This document shows, piece by piece, positions 33,726-43,527 of a stretch of 64,000 bases of DNA. A program made the position numbers and the translations under genes. Source of the stretch: Stutzerimonas stutzeri. Lineage in GTDB: Bacteria > Pseudomonadota > Gammaproteobacteria > Pseudomonadales > Pseudomonadaceae. Below the pieces are notes generated by a model. The model was given only the letters and a program-made list of their open reading frames with translations. It did not search any database and was not told where the DNA came from. The stretch spans positions 682,001 to 746,000 of the forward strand of contig NZ_JAGQFP010000001.1 of the NCBI RefSeq assembly GCF_019090095.1, read 5' to 3'. Position 1 is the stretch's first letter. Every line of letters starts with the position of its first letter.

Positions 33726-35357
33726 TCAACTGGGCACTGCGGCCGATGGCTGAGCAGCCTTCTCCCGGTCGCGCAACAGGAAGCGCTGGATCTTGCCGCT
33801 CGGCGTCTTGGGCAGCTCGGTGACGAACTCGATTTCACGCGGATAGGCATGTGCGGACAGGCGTTGGCGAACATGCTGCTGCAGCTGCTCGGCCAGCTCC
33901 GTGTCAGCCGGATGATTGGCATGCAGCACCACGAATGCCTTCACCAGCTCGGTGCGCTCCGGATCGGGCTTGCCGATGACGGCCGCCTCGATCACCGCAG
34001 GGTGTTCGACCAAGGCGCTCTCGACATCGAAGGGACCGACGCGGTAGCCGGAGGTGGTGATCACATCGTCGGCGCGGCCGACGAAACTGATGCTCGCATC
34101 GGCATTCATCTCCACGGTGTCACCGCTCAGGTAGTAGCCACCCACGAACGCCTTGGTTTTGGTGCCCACGTAGCCGTTGAACCAGAGCAGCGGCGAACGC
34201 GTGCGGTCCAGCGCCAGCATGCCGGGTATGCCGGGTTCCAGCTCGCGCTGCTGATCGTCCAGCACCACGACTCGATGCCCCGGCATGGCATAGCCTGCCG
34301 TGCCGATACTCACGCTGTGGTTCAGCGCATGGTGGTTGCACAGCACCATGCCCAGCTCGGTCTGGCCATAGTGGTCGTGGATGGTGCAGCCCAGGCCGCT
34401 CTTGAACCAGCGGATCACCTCCGGCGTGAGGGGCTCTCCCGCGCTGCTGACGACACGCAGCCGCCCCTTGAGCTGGCCTTCGACCTCGTCTCGGGCGGCA
34501 AGCAGCAGGCGGAAAGCCGTCGGCGAACCCGCCATGTTGGTGATGCCGTACTCGCTGATCACGCGACAGGTGCTGTCGACCGTGAAGCCGCCTTCGTAGA
34601 ACAGGGTGCTATGGCCCATCGCCAAGGGCCCGGTGACCGCGTAATACAAGCCATACGCCCAGCCCGGATCGGCGATGTTCCAGAAGTGATCGTCCGGCCG
34701 AAGGTCGACCGCATCGCGCATGTAGGTGACGAAGGCCACGATGGCCTTGAGCGGTACATGCAGCTGCTTCGCCGGGCCGGTGGTGCCGGAGGTGAACATG
34801 GCCAGGAAAGGCGCCTCGCCGTCGAGCAGGACCGGCTCGAAATCGGCGGACTGGCGATTGACCTGCGTCCAGAAATCATCGGTCGTCGCACCCACCACGA
34901 GCCGCCGCGGCGCGGCCTCGACGGCATCCAGCTTGCTGTCGTTCGCCATATCGGTCACGACCAGTTTCGCGCCGGATTCCTTGATCCGGTGCTCGACGGC
35001 TTTCGGCCCGAAGGCGGTGAACAGCGGCTGGTATATCGCACCCACGCGCCAGGTACCGAGGATGGTGATGAGCAGCTCGGGAGTACGGGGCAGCAGACCG
35101 GCGACGGTGTCGCCCGGCTTGATGCCCTGGCTGGCGAGCAGATTGGCAAAGCGCGCTGCGGCTGCCTGAAGCTGCGCGAAGGTCCAGTCGGCCCGCTGCC
35201 CGTCGCGACCTTCCCAGTGCAGCGCGACCTTGTCCGAGGCAACATGTCGGTCGCAGCATTCGATGCAGGCGTTCATCGCGGACAGGTCGCCCGACAGGAT
35301 TTCAGACACCGTCTGGTCGTAGTCGAACTCGCTGGCCGCAGTGACGTAATCGCGCAT
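33726..35357 (-). CDS. AMP-forming acyl-CoA synthetase (acetyl/propionyl type)
   Basis: A 543-residue ANL-superfamily ligase, closer to acetyl-CoA-synthetase-like short-chain enzymes than to FadD. The P-loop MFTSGTTGPAKQLHVP, the central DPGWAYGLYYAV, DHYGQTELGM and the C-terminal lysine motif PKTPSGKIQRFLLRD are intact. FVGRADDVITTSGYRVGPFDVES is the hinge. Substrate is probably a short carboxylic acid. It may be cotranscribed with the downstream alpha/beta hydrolase, which could release that acid from an ester. Confidence 0.9.
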   Translation of the reverse strand: MRDYVTAASEFDYDQTVSEILSGDLSAMNACIECCDRHVASDKVALHWEGRDGQRADWTFAQLQAAAARFANLLASQGIKPGDTVAGLLPRTPELLITILGTWRVGAIYQPLFTAFGPKAVEHRIKESGAKLVVTDMANDSKLDAVEAAPRRLVVGATTDDFWTQVNRQSADFEPVLLDGEAPFLAMFTSGTTGPAKQLHVPLKAIVAFVTYMRDAVDLRPDDHFWNIADPGWAYGLYYAVTGPLAMGHSTLFYEGGFTVDSTCRVISEYGITNMAGSPTAFRLLLAARDEVEGQLKGRLRVVSSAGEPLTPEVIRWFKSGLGCTIHDHYGQTELGMVLCNHHALNHSVSIGTAGYAMPGHRVVVLDDQQRELEPGIPGMLALDRTRSPLLWFNGYVGTKTKAFVGGYYLSGDTVEMNADASISFVGRADDVITTSGYRVGPFDVESALVEHPAVIEAAVIGKPDPERTELVKAFVVLHANHPADTELAEQLQQHVRQRLSAHAYPREIEFVTELPKTPSGKIQRFLLRDREKAAQPSAAVPS

Positions 35358-35577
35358 GGCTGGCTCCTGGATTTATTGTTATGGGGTGCCCTGGATAGTG
35401 GCGTCGTGTGTCGCCAGCAACAATGGCAAAAGCCATCAAACTGGGTGAATGTTTTGGACAAACGGGAGCGGTGGTAGGCGGCCGCGCCGCGCTACGTCAG
35501 CCCCCGGAACCTTGGGCCGAATCGACGCGGCGCGGCGTTCCGTTCCCCCGCATCGGCAAAGCCCGATGCGGGACGAA

Positions 35578-35982
35578 TCAGGCCATGGCACCCTCTGGCA
35601 GCTTCGCGATCACCTTGATCTCGAATTGGAAGCCGTACAGCCAGGTAACGCCAACGGCAGTCAGCGTGGGATGTGGTGCCTGTCCCCAATACTCGGGGAC
35701 GACCTTCCAGACGGTTTCGAAGGTCGCCTGCGGATCGACCATGAACACGCTGACGTCCACCACATCGTCGAAGGTGCAATCTGCGGCCCGCAGGATCGCA
35801 TTCAGGTTGTCGAAGGCGCGCCGCACCTGCGCCTCGAGGTCGGGCTCAGGCGAACCGTCCTCGCGGCTGCCGACCTGCCCGGAGACGAACAGGAACCCGT
35901 TGGAACGTATCGCCGGCGAATAGCGATTGCGCTCATAGAGCGCCTGGCGCCCAGGTGGAAAAACAACGTTGCGTTGGCTCAT
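35578..35982 (-). CDS. RidA/YjgF-family protein
   Basis: A 134-residue RidA-superfamily protein. NGFLFVSGQVGSREDG, AFDNLNAILRAADCTFDDVVDVSVFM and the C-terminal TAVGVTWLYGFQFEIKVIA follow the family pattern, though the arginine of canonical RidA (in IPR or similar) is not seen, so it may not deaminate enamines. ATG at 35982 follows AGAGGAGTGATTCG; the frame extending to 36240 is spurious. It is divergent from a LysR gene, likely its regulator. Confidence 0.85.
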   Translation of the reverse strand: MSQRNVVFPPGRQALYERNRYSPAIRSNGFLFVSGQVGSREDGSPEPDLEAQVRRAFDNLNAILRAADCTFDDVVDVSVFMVDPQATFETVWKVVPEYWGQAPHPTLTAVGVTWLYGFQFEIKVIAKLPEGAMA

Positions 35983-36123
35983 CGAATCACTCCTCTTCTT
36001 CCAAGTCTCGCCAACCGGCGAATGACGATGAGCCGAATCTAGGCGCGTCGACCTTGGCGATAAACTGGCGCGTCCACCCATCACTGTTTGTAAAATCCAA
36101 ACAATCGAGATCGGAGAGCCGCG

Positions 36124-37062
36124 ATGGATCGTTTTGATGCGATGAGGGCCTTCGCCCGGGTGGTCGAGACCGGCAGCTTCACCAAGGCAGCCGAGACGTT
36201 GCACATGAGCAAGACCACGGTGACGCAACTGGTGCAGCAACTCGAGGCGCGGTTGCGCGTCAGGTTGCTCAACCGCACGACGCGCAAGGTCGGGATCACC
36301 GCCGACGGCACCGCCTATTACGAGCGCGTGCTCCGCCTGCTGGCGGATCTGGATGACGCCGAGACCAGTCTATCCAGCGCCGCCGCGCTTCCCCGGGGGC
36401 GCTTGCGGGTGGATGTACCGAGCCCGTTCGCCCGGCTCATCCTGATGCCAGCGCTACCCGCCTTCCATGCGCGCTACCCCGATATCCAGCTCGACATGGG
36501 CGTGAGCGATCGCACGGTCGACCTGATCGGCGAGAACGTGGATTGCGTCGTACGCGGCGGCGAGCTGACCGACCTGTCGTTGATGGCCCGGCATGTCGGC
36601 GACCTGCGGCTAGGGGTGTACGCGGCGCCGAGCTACCTGGCCCGCGCGGGCACCCCTGCTCATCCACAACAACTGCAAGATACCCATCACCGGATCGTCG
36701 GCTTTCTATGGGAGCGCACCGGCAAGACGGTCCCCTACGCCATGCATCGCGGTGAAGAGTCCCTCAAGGTCCTGGGCCGCTATGTGCTGTCGGTGGATGA
36801 CGGTAATGCCTACCTCGCAGCGGGACTGGCCGGAATGGGCATTCTCTGGCTGCCGGACTACATGGCCCGCGCCCACCTGGAGCGCGGCGAGTTGCGGCCG
36901 CTGTTCGAATCCTGGCAGCTCGACCCCATGCCGATGTACATCGCGTACCCACCGAACCGGCATGTCAGTGCCAAGCTGCGTGTGTTCATTGACTGGATCG
37001 TCGAACTGATGGCGCAACATGCGCCCGTGATGCCGCACCCGGCGCCTACGGCCAAGCGGTAG
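36124..37062 (+). CDS. LysR-family transcriptional regulator
   Basis: A 312-residue LysR protein of the CrgA-like group (MDRFDAMRAFARVVETGSFTKAAETLHMSK). The effector domain begins near residue 90 (GRLRVDVPSPFARLILMPAL) and DVDCVVRGGEL-type residues appear in the form ENVDCVVRGGELTDLSLMARH. It is divergent from the RidA gene across 141 bases that include an AT-rich TTTGTAAAATCCAAAC stretch, a candidate promoter-operator. Effector unknown. Confidence 0.92.
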   Translation: MDRFDAMRAFARVVETGSFTKAAETLHMSKTTVTQLVQQLEARLRVRLLNRTTRKVGITADGTAYYERVLRLLADLDDAETSLSSAAALPRGRLRVDVPSPFARLILMPALPAFHARYPDIQLDMGVSDRTVDLIGENVDCVVRGGELTDLSLMARHVGDLRLGVYAAPSYLARAGTPAHPQQLQDTHHRIVGFLWERTGKTVPYAMHRGEESLKVLGRYVLSVDDGNAYLAAGLAGMGILWLPDYMARAHLERGELRPLFESWQLDPMPMYIAYPPNRHVSAKLRVFIDWIVELMAQHAPVMPHPAPTAKR

Positions 37063-37089
37063 CCGAAGCGACGGGCCAGTTCGTTCACG

Positions 37090-37689
37090 TCACGGCAACA
37101 GCGAGGCCAGCGCGGACAACAACAGCAGCACGGCCAGGCCTCGATTGAGCGCCACCCGGTGCGCACGGGGCGCCAGGAACGCCGCCGCACCTCGCCCCAG
37201 CACCGCCCAGGCCGCCAGACACGGCAACGAAACGCAAAAGAACACCAGCGACAGCTGCGCCACGTCATGCCAGCGATCGGCACCCGGACGGGCGAACACG
37301 CTGATCACCGCCACGGCCATCATCCAGGCCTTGGGATTGATGACCTGCAACCCCGCCGACGCCAGAAAGCCGAAACGCGGACCGGGCGCTTGTGCCGACC
37401 GGTGCTCGGGTTCCTCGGCCGAATAGATCTGCCAGGCCAGGTAGCTGAGCCAGAGGATACCGCCGGCCTTCATCAGCACCTGCAGCCCGCTGTGCGTCGT
37501 CAAGGCATCGCCCACCCCTAGCCCCACCGTCAGGACCACCAGCGCAGCACCGATGCAGCCGCCTAGCACGATCGGCAAGGCACCCAACAACCCGAAGCGC
37601 ACGCTGTGGCTGAGTACCAGCACGTTGGTTGGCCCGGGCGTTATGGAGGCCACGAAGGCGAACAGGGCAAAGGGCAACAGTTCGATCAT
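37090..37689 (-). CDS. LysE-family exporter
   Basis: A 199-residue inner-membrane protein with about six hydrophobic segments. The N-terminal PGPTNVLVLSHSVRFG is the LysE/RhtB signature. Such proteins export amino acids or their derivatives. It is read leftward and lies downstream of an AraC regulator gene (37793-38653) in the same direction. AraC-type regulators are common partners of LysE genes, which makes local control likely. Confidence 0.9.
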   Translation of the reverse strand: MIELLPFALFAFVASITPGPTNVLVLSHSVRFGLLGALPIVLGGCIGAALVVLTVGLGVGDALTTHSGLQVLMKAGGILWLSYLAWQIYSAEEPEHRSAQAPGPRFGFLASAGLQVINPKAWMMAVAVISVFARPGADRWHDVAQLSLVFFCVSLPCLAAWAVLGRGAAAFLAPRAHRVALNRGLAVLLLLSALASLLP

Positions 37690-37792
37690 GTCAGGCGCTC
37701 TCGTGCCGTTGAAGGGCGCCGCAGCGTATCGAGATTGGCATCATGGATCGGGCTCCTGAGTCGCTTGAGAAGCCAGTGTGCGGATCGCCTGA

Positions 37793-38653
37793 TCAGGCGT
37801 CTGGAAGATTCGAGCAGCGCGTGCGGTAGTGTGCCGGCGTCAGCCCATACGCACGCCGAAACCAACGGCCCAGATGACTTTGATCGGCAAAGCCGAGAAT
37901 GGAGGCGACCTCGGCGGGCGCTTGCCCGCGGGCCAGCAGGTAGCGCGCCTTGGCCAGGCGCAGCTGGATGAGATAGGCATGCGGCGCGAGCCCGAACGCC
38001 GCCTTGAATGCACGGGACAAGCGAAAGCGACTGACGCCGGTCAGCGTGGCGAGCTCATCCAGCCCAATATCCTGGTCGAAGTGCGCATGCAGATAGTCGC
38101 GGGCCCGTATGGCCACGCGCGGCAGGCGCGGATCGTCCTCGCGCTGCTGCCGCCAGCGGAGGTGATCGCTCAGGTTGAGCAGCAGCGTATCCAGCGCGGT
38201 CTCGCGCACGATGCGCAGGTCGCGCTGCTCCAGCGCTTGAAACGCGCCGGCAACCGCGGCCAGCAGCTGCGGGCGCTGCGTAAGCGTGTTAGCGAACCCC
38301 GGCTCACCGCGCACCAGCGGCGTATCGTCCAGCGTGCGCAGCTCCCGCTCGAACCAGGCGGGCTCCAGATACAGCATCGAATAGGTGAAACCACCCTGGG
38401 CAGGCGCATCACCGTCGTGGATCTCGCCGGGCTCAAGAAGAAATATCCGCCCGGGCGTGCTCTGGTGCAGCACACCCCTGCAGCTGAACTGTTGGACGCC
38501 CTGCTCGGTGAAGCCGATCAGATAGCTGTCGTGCCAGTGTGGGTCGTACGCGTGTCCCTCGAAGTGGGCACGGATGGTCTCGATGCCGGTATCGGCATCC
38601 TGGCGGAGGGAAATCCAGCTGCGATCATCGGTGTGCATCGAGCGCTCGGGCAT
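37793..38653 (-). CDS. AraC-family regulator with cupin domain
   Basis: A 286-residue regulator. The N-terminal cupin includes HAYDPHWHDSYLIGFTEQGVQ, the fold that senses small ligands; the C-terminal AraC domain includes GLDELATLTGVSRFRLSRAF and a second helix EVASILGFADQSHLGRWFR. A second in-frame ATG at 38638 is possible. It lies upstream of the LysE exporter gene with the same polarity, so it probably controls that exporter. Its promoter faces the stop of a LysR gene 81 bases away. Confidence 0.9.
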   Translation of the reverse strand: MPERSMHTDDRSWISLRQDADTGIETIRAHFEGHAYDPHWHDSYLIGFTEQGVQQFSCRGVLHQSTPGRIFLLEPGEIHDGDAPAQGGFTYSMLYLEPAWFERELRTLDDTPLVRGEPGFANTLTQRPQLLAAVAGAFQALEQRDLRIVRETALDTLLLNLSDHLRWRQQREDDPRLPRVAIRARDYLHAHFDQDIGLDELATLTGVSRFRLSRAFKAAFGLAPHAYLIQLRLAKARYLLARGQAPAEVASILGFADQSHLGRWFRRAYGLTPAHYRTRCSNLPDA

Positions 38654-38734
38654 GCGGTATCAAGGTGCGAGACGGTGATCCTAGTACGCCGTCCGCGGGC
38701 TGTCTGGAACATTCGTGCAGGTATCCGCGCCCTG

Positions 38735-39604
38735 CTATTCGCCCAGCTCATCGCTCAGACAGCGCCGGAACAGCTGCTGCAGCGGCAGTTGCTGCGCACT
38801 GTGTCGGCTGACGAGCATCAACTCGCGATGGAACGTCGCCTCACCGAGCGACAGCACCCGCACCGTCGGTTCGCGCTCGAGCCACAGCCCGGCTCGGGGC
38901 ACCAGCGCCACGCCGAGGCCGCTTTCGACCATCTTGACGATGGCATCCAGCTCGTCCAGTTCCAGGCCGGGGCGTGTCTCCAGACGGTGCTTGCGCAGGA
39001 AATCGCTGACCTGCCGGCCGCCGAACGAACCGCGGTCATAACGCACCAGCGGCTGTTCGGCGAGCAACCGGAACGGGTCGTCACCGTCGACCTCGCGGGG
39101 CGTGATCAACACGAACGGCTCCAGCCGGACCCGCTCGGTATGCAGCTCCTTGGGCAGCGCGAAGGGTGGGCGAATCATCACGGCGAGATCGATCTCGCCC
39201 GCATCGACCTGAGACAGCAGGTTCAACGAAACCCCCGGCACCAGCTTTGGCGTGACGCCAGGAGCCTCACGGCGCAAACGCAGCAGCACCGGCGGCAGCA
39301 AACCGGTTTGCACGGTAGCGATGGCACCGATGCGCAGTTCGCCACTGAACTCCGCTAGCGACTCCGGCTGCCCCATCAGCGCGAAGGTTTCGAGGATCTG
39401 CTCGGCGAGCGGCACGGCGCGTAACCCTGCGGCATTCAGATGGGCCGAGCGCCCCGTCCGATCGAACAGGCGCAGGCCCAGGGCCTCCTCCAGATTCCTG
39501 ATCTGGGCGCTTACCGCCGATTGCGTCAGTCCGATCTGGTTACCGGCCCCGGCAAAGCTGCCGCAGCGGGCAATGGCCAGAAAGGTTTTGATCTCTCGAA
39601 TCAT
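38735..39604 (-). CDS. LysR-family transcriptional regulator
   Basis: A 289-residue LysR protein. [21 protein letters not shown] and [20 protein letters not shown] form the DNA-binding head. ATG at 39604 starts the conserved part; an upstream in-frame start at 39646 adds an unlikely extension. It is divergent from a small VOC-family gene with 121 bases between, and probably controls it. Confidence 0.92.
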   Translation of the reverse strand: MIREIKTFLAIARCGSFAGAGNQIGLTQSAVSAQIRNLEEALGLRLFDRTGRSAHLNAAGLRAVPLAEQILETFALMGQPESLAEFSGELRIGAIATVQTGLLPPVLLRLRREAPGVTPKLVPGVSLNLLSQVDAGEIDLAVMIRPPFALPKELHTERVRLEPFVLITPREVDGDDPFRLLAEQPLVRYDRGSFGGRQVSDFLRKHRLETRPGLELDELDAIVKMVESGLGVALVPRAGLWLEREPTVRVLSLGEATFHRELMLVSRHSAQQLPLQQLFRRCLSDELGE

Positions 39605-39725
39605 GCTTGGTGCTCGTCTGATCGATTTTTTTGAGGCTCGGAACAAAACATATCCGCTGTCGTACGGTGCGGCAACTCGGCCAGAATGGCTGCTTCCGCG
39701 CCACTCAAAAAAAGAAGGAAGCCCG

Positions 39726-40151
39726 ATGAGCCTTTCCCCTTTCCACCTTGCGATTCCCGTTTACGACCTGCCGGCCGCCCGCCATTTCTATGGGCAGGTA
39801 TTCGGGCTTGCCGAAGGACGCTCGTCCGAACATTGGGTCGATTTCGACTTCTACGGTCACCAGCTGGTGATTCATGAGCACCCCAAGACCCAGTCGCAGG
39901 CCGCCGCGCACACCAACGCGGTGGATGGCCACGATGTCCCGGTCCCTCACTTCGGTATCATCCTGAGCTGGCCGGAATGGGAGGCCTTGGCCGAACGCCT
40001 GCGGTCGCTGGGGACCGAGTTCGTCATCGAGCCCTATGTGCGCTTCAAGGGTCAGGTCGGCGAACAGGCCACCATGTTCCTCTTCGACCCCTGCGGCAAC
40101 GCGCTGGAGTTCAAGGCGTTCAAGGACATGGGCCAGCTGTTCGCCAAATGA
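39726..40151 (+). CDS. VOC-family (glyoxalase/dioxygenase fold) protein
   Basis: A 141-residue vicinal-oxygen-chelate protein. [23 protein letters not shown] gives the first metal histidine; a central HQLVIHEH and the C-terminal [15 protein letters not shown] complete the usual ligand pattern (His-His-Glu). ATG at 39726 follows AAGAAGGAAGCCCG; the longer frame to 39252 overlaps the LysR gene antisense. It may act on a toxic small molecule or in aromatic ring cleavage; the sequence alone does not decide. Divergent LysR likely regulates it. Confidence 0.87.
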   Translation: MSLSPFHLAIPVYDLPAARHFYGQVFGLAEGRSSEHWVDFDFYGHQLVIHEHPKTQSQAAAHTNAVDGHDVPVPHFGIILSWPEWEALAERLRSLGTEFVIEPYVRFKGQVGEQATMFLFDPCGNALEFKAFKDMGQLFAK

Positions 40152-40282
40152 CCACGCCGTTCGCAAGACGATTGACCTGACGCGGCGACGCGAACCTGTG
40201 CACCTGCCTGCGCGAGCCGGGTGCCGCGCTCGGGCTCGCCCGATTATGCTGACCTGACCTGTGCCCTGACCGAGACGATCCG

Positions 40283-41197
40283 ATGGAGTCCCGTAAACCG
40301 CTCGACGCCATGGCCGTCGGCCTGATGCTCATGCTCTGCCTGATCTGGAGTAGCCAGCAGATTGTCTTGAAAGCGACCGCGGCGGATTTGTCGCCGGTGT
40401 TGCAGATCGCCCTGCGCTCCGGTATCGGCGCCCTGCTGGTCGCGGCGCTGATGCTCTGGCGCCGCGAGCGGCTCACCGTGGCCCAAGGGATGTGGAAGCC
40501 GGGGTGCCTGGCCGGCATCTGTTTTGCGCTGGAGTTCTTGCTGGTTGGCGAAGCCGTGCGGCACACCTCGGCTGGCCATGTCGTGGTGTTCGTTTACACC
40601 GCGCCGGTATTTGCCGCCCTCGGCCTGCACTGGAAGTTGCCGAACGAACGCCTGGCCCCGCTGCAGTGGTTCGGGATAGCGCTGGCATTCGCGGGCATCG
40701 CGGTGGCCTTTCTACGCGGTGCCAATACCGATGACGGTCTATCCAGCGTGCTGTGGGGCGATTTTCTCGCCCTGCTTGCCGGCGCTGCGTGGGGCTCGAC
40801 CACGGTCCTGATCCGAGCCACGCGGTTGTCCGCTCTGCCCGCCACCCAGACGCTGTTGTACCAACTGGCAATGGGCTTCGTCCTGCTGCTGCCGATCGCC
40901 CTGCTGATCGGCCACACCACCTTCAATCCGACGCCGTTGGTCTGGCTGAGCCTGGGCTTCCAGTCGGTGGTTGTCTCGTTCGCCAGCTTCCTGCTCTGGT
41001 TCGCCCTGCTGCGTCGTTACCTGGCCTCGCGTCTGGGCGTGTTGTCCTTTCTCACGCCGTTGCTGGCGGTCGCGCTCGGGGCCTGGTTGCTGGCCGAGCC
41101 CGTGGAGCCGGGCTTCATCCTGGGCGCCATCCTGGCACTGAGCGGTATCGTGCTGGTCAGTGGCCACGGCTGGCTTATCTCGATCATGAGGCGCTAA
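40283..41197 (+). CDS. EamA/DMT-family transporter
   Basis: A 304-residue membrane protein with about ten hydrophobic segments in two EamA repeats. LMLCLIWSSQQIVLKATAADLSP is the usual first-repeat start, and the second repeat begins near WGDFLALLAGAAWGSTTVLIRAT. Family members export amino acids, drugs or metabolites. It has no partner gene of clear function. It is convergent with the small cyclotransferase-like gene 21 bases away. Confidence 0.92.
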   Translation: MESRKPLDAMAVGLMLMLCLIWSSQQIVLKATAADLSPVLQIALRSGIGALLVAALMLWRRERLTVAQGMWKPGCLAGICFALEFLLVGEAVRHTSAGHVVVFVYTAPVFAALGLHWKLPNERLAPLQWFGIALAFAGIAVAFLRGANTDDGLSSVLWGDFLALLAGAAWGSTTVLIRATRLSALPATQTLLYQLAMGFVLLLPIALLIGHTTFNPTPLVWLSLGFQSVVVSFASFLLWFALLRRYLASRLGVLSFLTPLLAVALGAWLLAEPVEPGFILGAILALSGIVLVSGHGWLISIMRR

Positions 41198-41218
41198 CCG
41201 CCTACGACGACTGCACGA

Positions 41219-41545
41219 TCATTTTCTGAGCGCATAGACATACGCCTCGACCGTTTCGCCGCTGGCAAGCCGCACGGCGGTCAGCGTGCGCAGATAGGCA
41301 TCGCCTTCGAACGCATCAAGCGCGGGCCAACGTGCAGCGAGCTGCGCCGAGCTGAAGACCAGGCCTTCGATCCTGTCGCCCTGCGCGTCCAGATCGAGCC
41401 CGGGAAAGCCCATCGCGGCGCCCCATCCCTCTGCGCGCAGCGTTCCCCTCACGCTGGCCGGCTCCCAGTGGCCGGGCACGTCGGCGAGGATGTGTGCGTT
41501 AGGCCGTCCTGGCGCCAGTGATCCATAAACGAACAATCTGTCCAT
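41219..41545 (-). CDS. Gamma-glutamylcyclotransferase-fold protein
   Basis: A 108-residue protein of the AIG2/GGCT fold. The start MDRLFVYGSLAPGRPNAH has the substrate-binding YGSL motif, and FSSAQLAARWPALDAFEGDAYLR contains the glutamate that acts as catalytic base in the family. Likely acts on gamma-glutamyl amines or peptides. ATG at 41545 follows GAGGTTGAAG. It lies downstream of the AraC gene in the same direction with 69 bases between. Confidence 0.85.
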   Translation of the reverse strand: MDRLFVYGSLAPGRPNAHILADVPGHWEPASVRGTLRAEGWGAAMGFPGLDLDAQGDRIEGLVFSSAQLAARWPALDAFEGDAYLRTLTAVRLASGETVEAYVYALRK

Positions 41546-41614
41546 CTTCAACCTCGTCTCGGTGGCGGGCATTCCCCGCCTGCAATAGGCACGCAGTCCA
41601 TCGACCGTGGTGTA

Positions 41615-42439
41615 TCACGCCGTCAGTGCAGCCTGCCATTCGCGGGGGCTGGCCCCGGTCTTGCGGCGGAAAGCACGTGCCAGCGCCGATGGGCTTTCGT
41701 AGCCGACCTCATCGGCGATAAGCGCGATCGGGCGACCTTCGCGCAAGCGCTTCTGCGCCAGGCTGATTCGCCAGCTGGTGAGGTAGTCGGCTGGCGTCTG
41801 CCCCACTACCGCGCGGAAGCTGGCGGCAAAGCTGGCCCGCGACATGTTGGACTCGGCTGCCAGCTCGGCCACCGACCAGGCGCGCTCGGGTTCGGCATGC
41901 ATGAGGGTGATAGCGCGCGCCAGCCGCAGGTCCGCCAGCCCGGCCATCATGCCGGAGCTCATCGTCTGGCTGGCCATCAGGTGGCGCAGCATCTGCACCA
42001 TCAGCAGTTCGAACAGGCGGCCCATGACCGCCTCGCGGCCGCAATGGCTGGCGAATGCCTCATCGAAGAGCCAGGTCAGCGCGCCATCGAGGATCGGCGC
42101 TTGAGCGACCGGCAGCAACAGTACATCGGGCAACGCGGCGGCCAGCGGGTTGTCGACGCCGCCGTCGAAACGCAGCGTTGCGCAAACCATCCGTGCGCCC
42201 TCCGCTTCATCGGCAAGCATCCGATGCCGATAGGGCCGCGGAAACACCATCACCGTCGGCTCGGTCAGCCGGACCTCACTGTTGTCCGCCAGGCGCAAGG
42301 TCATGCTGCCCTGCTGCAGCACGTGGATATAGCCGACCCGGTCGGCGGTTTCGAACGCCGCGACGCCGCAAAGCGCGCCGCTGTGATACAGGCCCGCATG
42401 CATGCCGAAGTGGCACAGCAGGCTGGATAGACGATCCAT
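41615..42439 (-). CDS. AraC-family regulator (cupin_6 type)
   Basis: A 274-residue regulator opening MDRLSSLLCHFGMHAGLYHSGALCG, typical of the AraC group with a cupin_6 sensor. The DNA-binding end has SVAELAAESNMSRASFAASF and ALIADEVGYESPSALARAFRRKTG. Such proteins commonly control a neighbouring oxidoreductase or hydrolase. It is divergent from an exported alpha/beta hydrolase (42627) with 187 bases between, the likely target. Confidence 0.92.
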   Translation of the reverse strand: MDRLSSLLCHFGMHAGLYHSGALCGVAAFETADRVGYIHVLQQGSMTLRLADNSEVRLTEPTVMVFPRPYRHRMLADEAEGARMVCATLRFDGGVDNPLAAALPDVLLLPVAQAPILDGALTWLFDEAFASHCGREAVMGRLFELLMVQMLRHLMASQTMSSGMMAGLADLRLARAITLMHAEPERAWSVAELAAESNMSRASFAASFRAVVGQTPADYLTSWRISLAQKRLREGRPIALIADEVGYESPSALARAFRRKTGASPREWQAALTA

Positions 42440-42626
42440 GGCATACCCCAGTTAGACGATCAGTTGCATATTCTCGACGATTTGGATCCTGAACGATACA
42501 GCGGCTGCGCATTATGTCCCTGCACCTGACGCACGACGCACCGATGTCCTGAGCCGATCGCGACACCGCCCCGCCCGTGCCGTCAGCGCCCACCTCAGTC
42601 CCACTCACGAAAGGTAGAACAACGTC

Positions 42627-43424
42627 ATGACCACCGCATCCAAAACCCGCAACGCCATCGCCGCCGCCCTGCTCGCCGTATCCGCGCTGGGCAGCGCAGC
42701 GACTTTCGCGGCCGACAAGCCGACCGTCATCCTGGTCCACGGCGCCTTTGCCGAATCGGCGAGCTGGAACGGTGTCGCCTCACGTCTGATCGACCAGGGC
42801 TATCCGGTGGTCGCCGCTGCCAACCCGCTGCGCGGCGTAGCGAATGATGCCGCCTACGTCTCCAATCTCATCGAGCACACCGCCGGCCCCATCGTGCTGG
42901 TTGGCCACTCCTACGGCGGTAGCGTCATCACCAATGCGGTCAAGGGCAGCAGCAAGGTCAAGGCGCTGGTCTACGTGGCCGCCTTTGCACCTGCGGTCGG
43001 CGAGAGCGCCGCGACGCTGGCCAGTCAGTTTCCCGGCAGTACGCTCGGCCCGACCCTGGCCGAACCCGTGCAACTCGGCGACGGCAACCAGGACCTGTAC
43101 ATCCAGCAGGACAAGTTCGCCGAGCAGTTCGCCGCCGACGTTCCAGCGGCCGAAGCGGCGCTCATGGCCGCAACCCAACGCCCGGTCACGGCGGCCGCGC
43201 TGAACGAAAACAGCCAGCAGAGTGCCTGGGACTACGTGCCGTCCTGGTTCGTCTACGGCACCGCCGATAAGAACATCCCGGAAGCGGCGCTGAAGTTCAT
43301 GGCCGACCGTGCGGGTTCGCGCAAGACGCTGACCATCCCAGGCGCCTCGCACGTGGTGATGACCTCGCACCCTGACGAAGTCGCCGCGCTGATCACCGAA
43401 GCCGCCGAGGCTACGGCCAAATAA
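42627..43424 (+). CDS. Exported alpha/beta hydrolase
   Basis: A 265-residue hydrolase with a signal peptide (cleavage near SAATFAADKP), so periplasmic. The nucleophile elbow is VGHSYGGSVIT; the acid is likely Asp in FVYGTADKNIP and the base His in GASHVVMTSHP. Similar proteins have esterase or cofactor-free dioxygenase-like folds; no substrate is assigned. ATG follows GAAAGGTAGAACAACGTC. A 10-bp stem GCCGGTCGAC/GTCGACCGGC at 43442-43473 follows the stop. Confidence 0.88.
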   Translation: MTTASKTRNAIAAALLAVSALGSAATFAADKPTVILVHGAFAESASWNGVASRLIDQGYPVVAAANPLRGVANDAAYVSNLIEHTAGPIVLVGHSYGGSVITNAVKGSSKVKALVYVAAFAPAVGESAATLASQFPGSTLGPTLAEPVQLGDGNQDLYIQQDKFAEQFAADVPAAEAALMAATQRPVTAAALNENSQQSAWDYVPSWFVYGTADKNIPEAALKFMADRAGSRKTLTIPGASHVVMTSHPDEVAALITEAAEATAK

Positions 43425-43441
43425 CGCGAAGCAACGCATGC

Positions 43442-43473
43442 GCCGGTCGACGAGCTTGGGCTTGTCGACCGGC
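43442..43473 (+). terminator. Hairpin after the exported hydrolase gene
   Basis: Perfect 10-base arms GCCGGTCGAC and GTCGACCGGC with a 12-base loop, 18 bases after the stop codon. No clean T-run follows, so it is a probable but not certain terminator. Confidence 0.5.
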
Positions 43474-43527
43474 CTTGTCGTGTCTACCGGCTGGCAAAGG
43501 TACATGGCCGCCACGGCCCGACCGGTC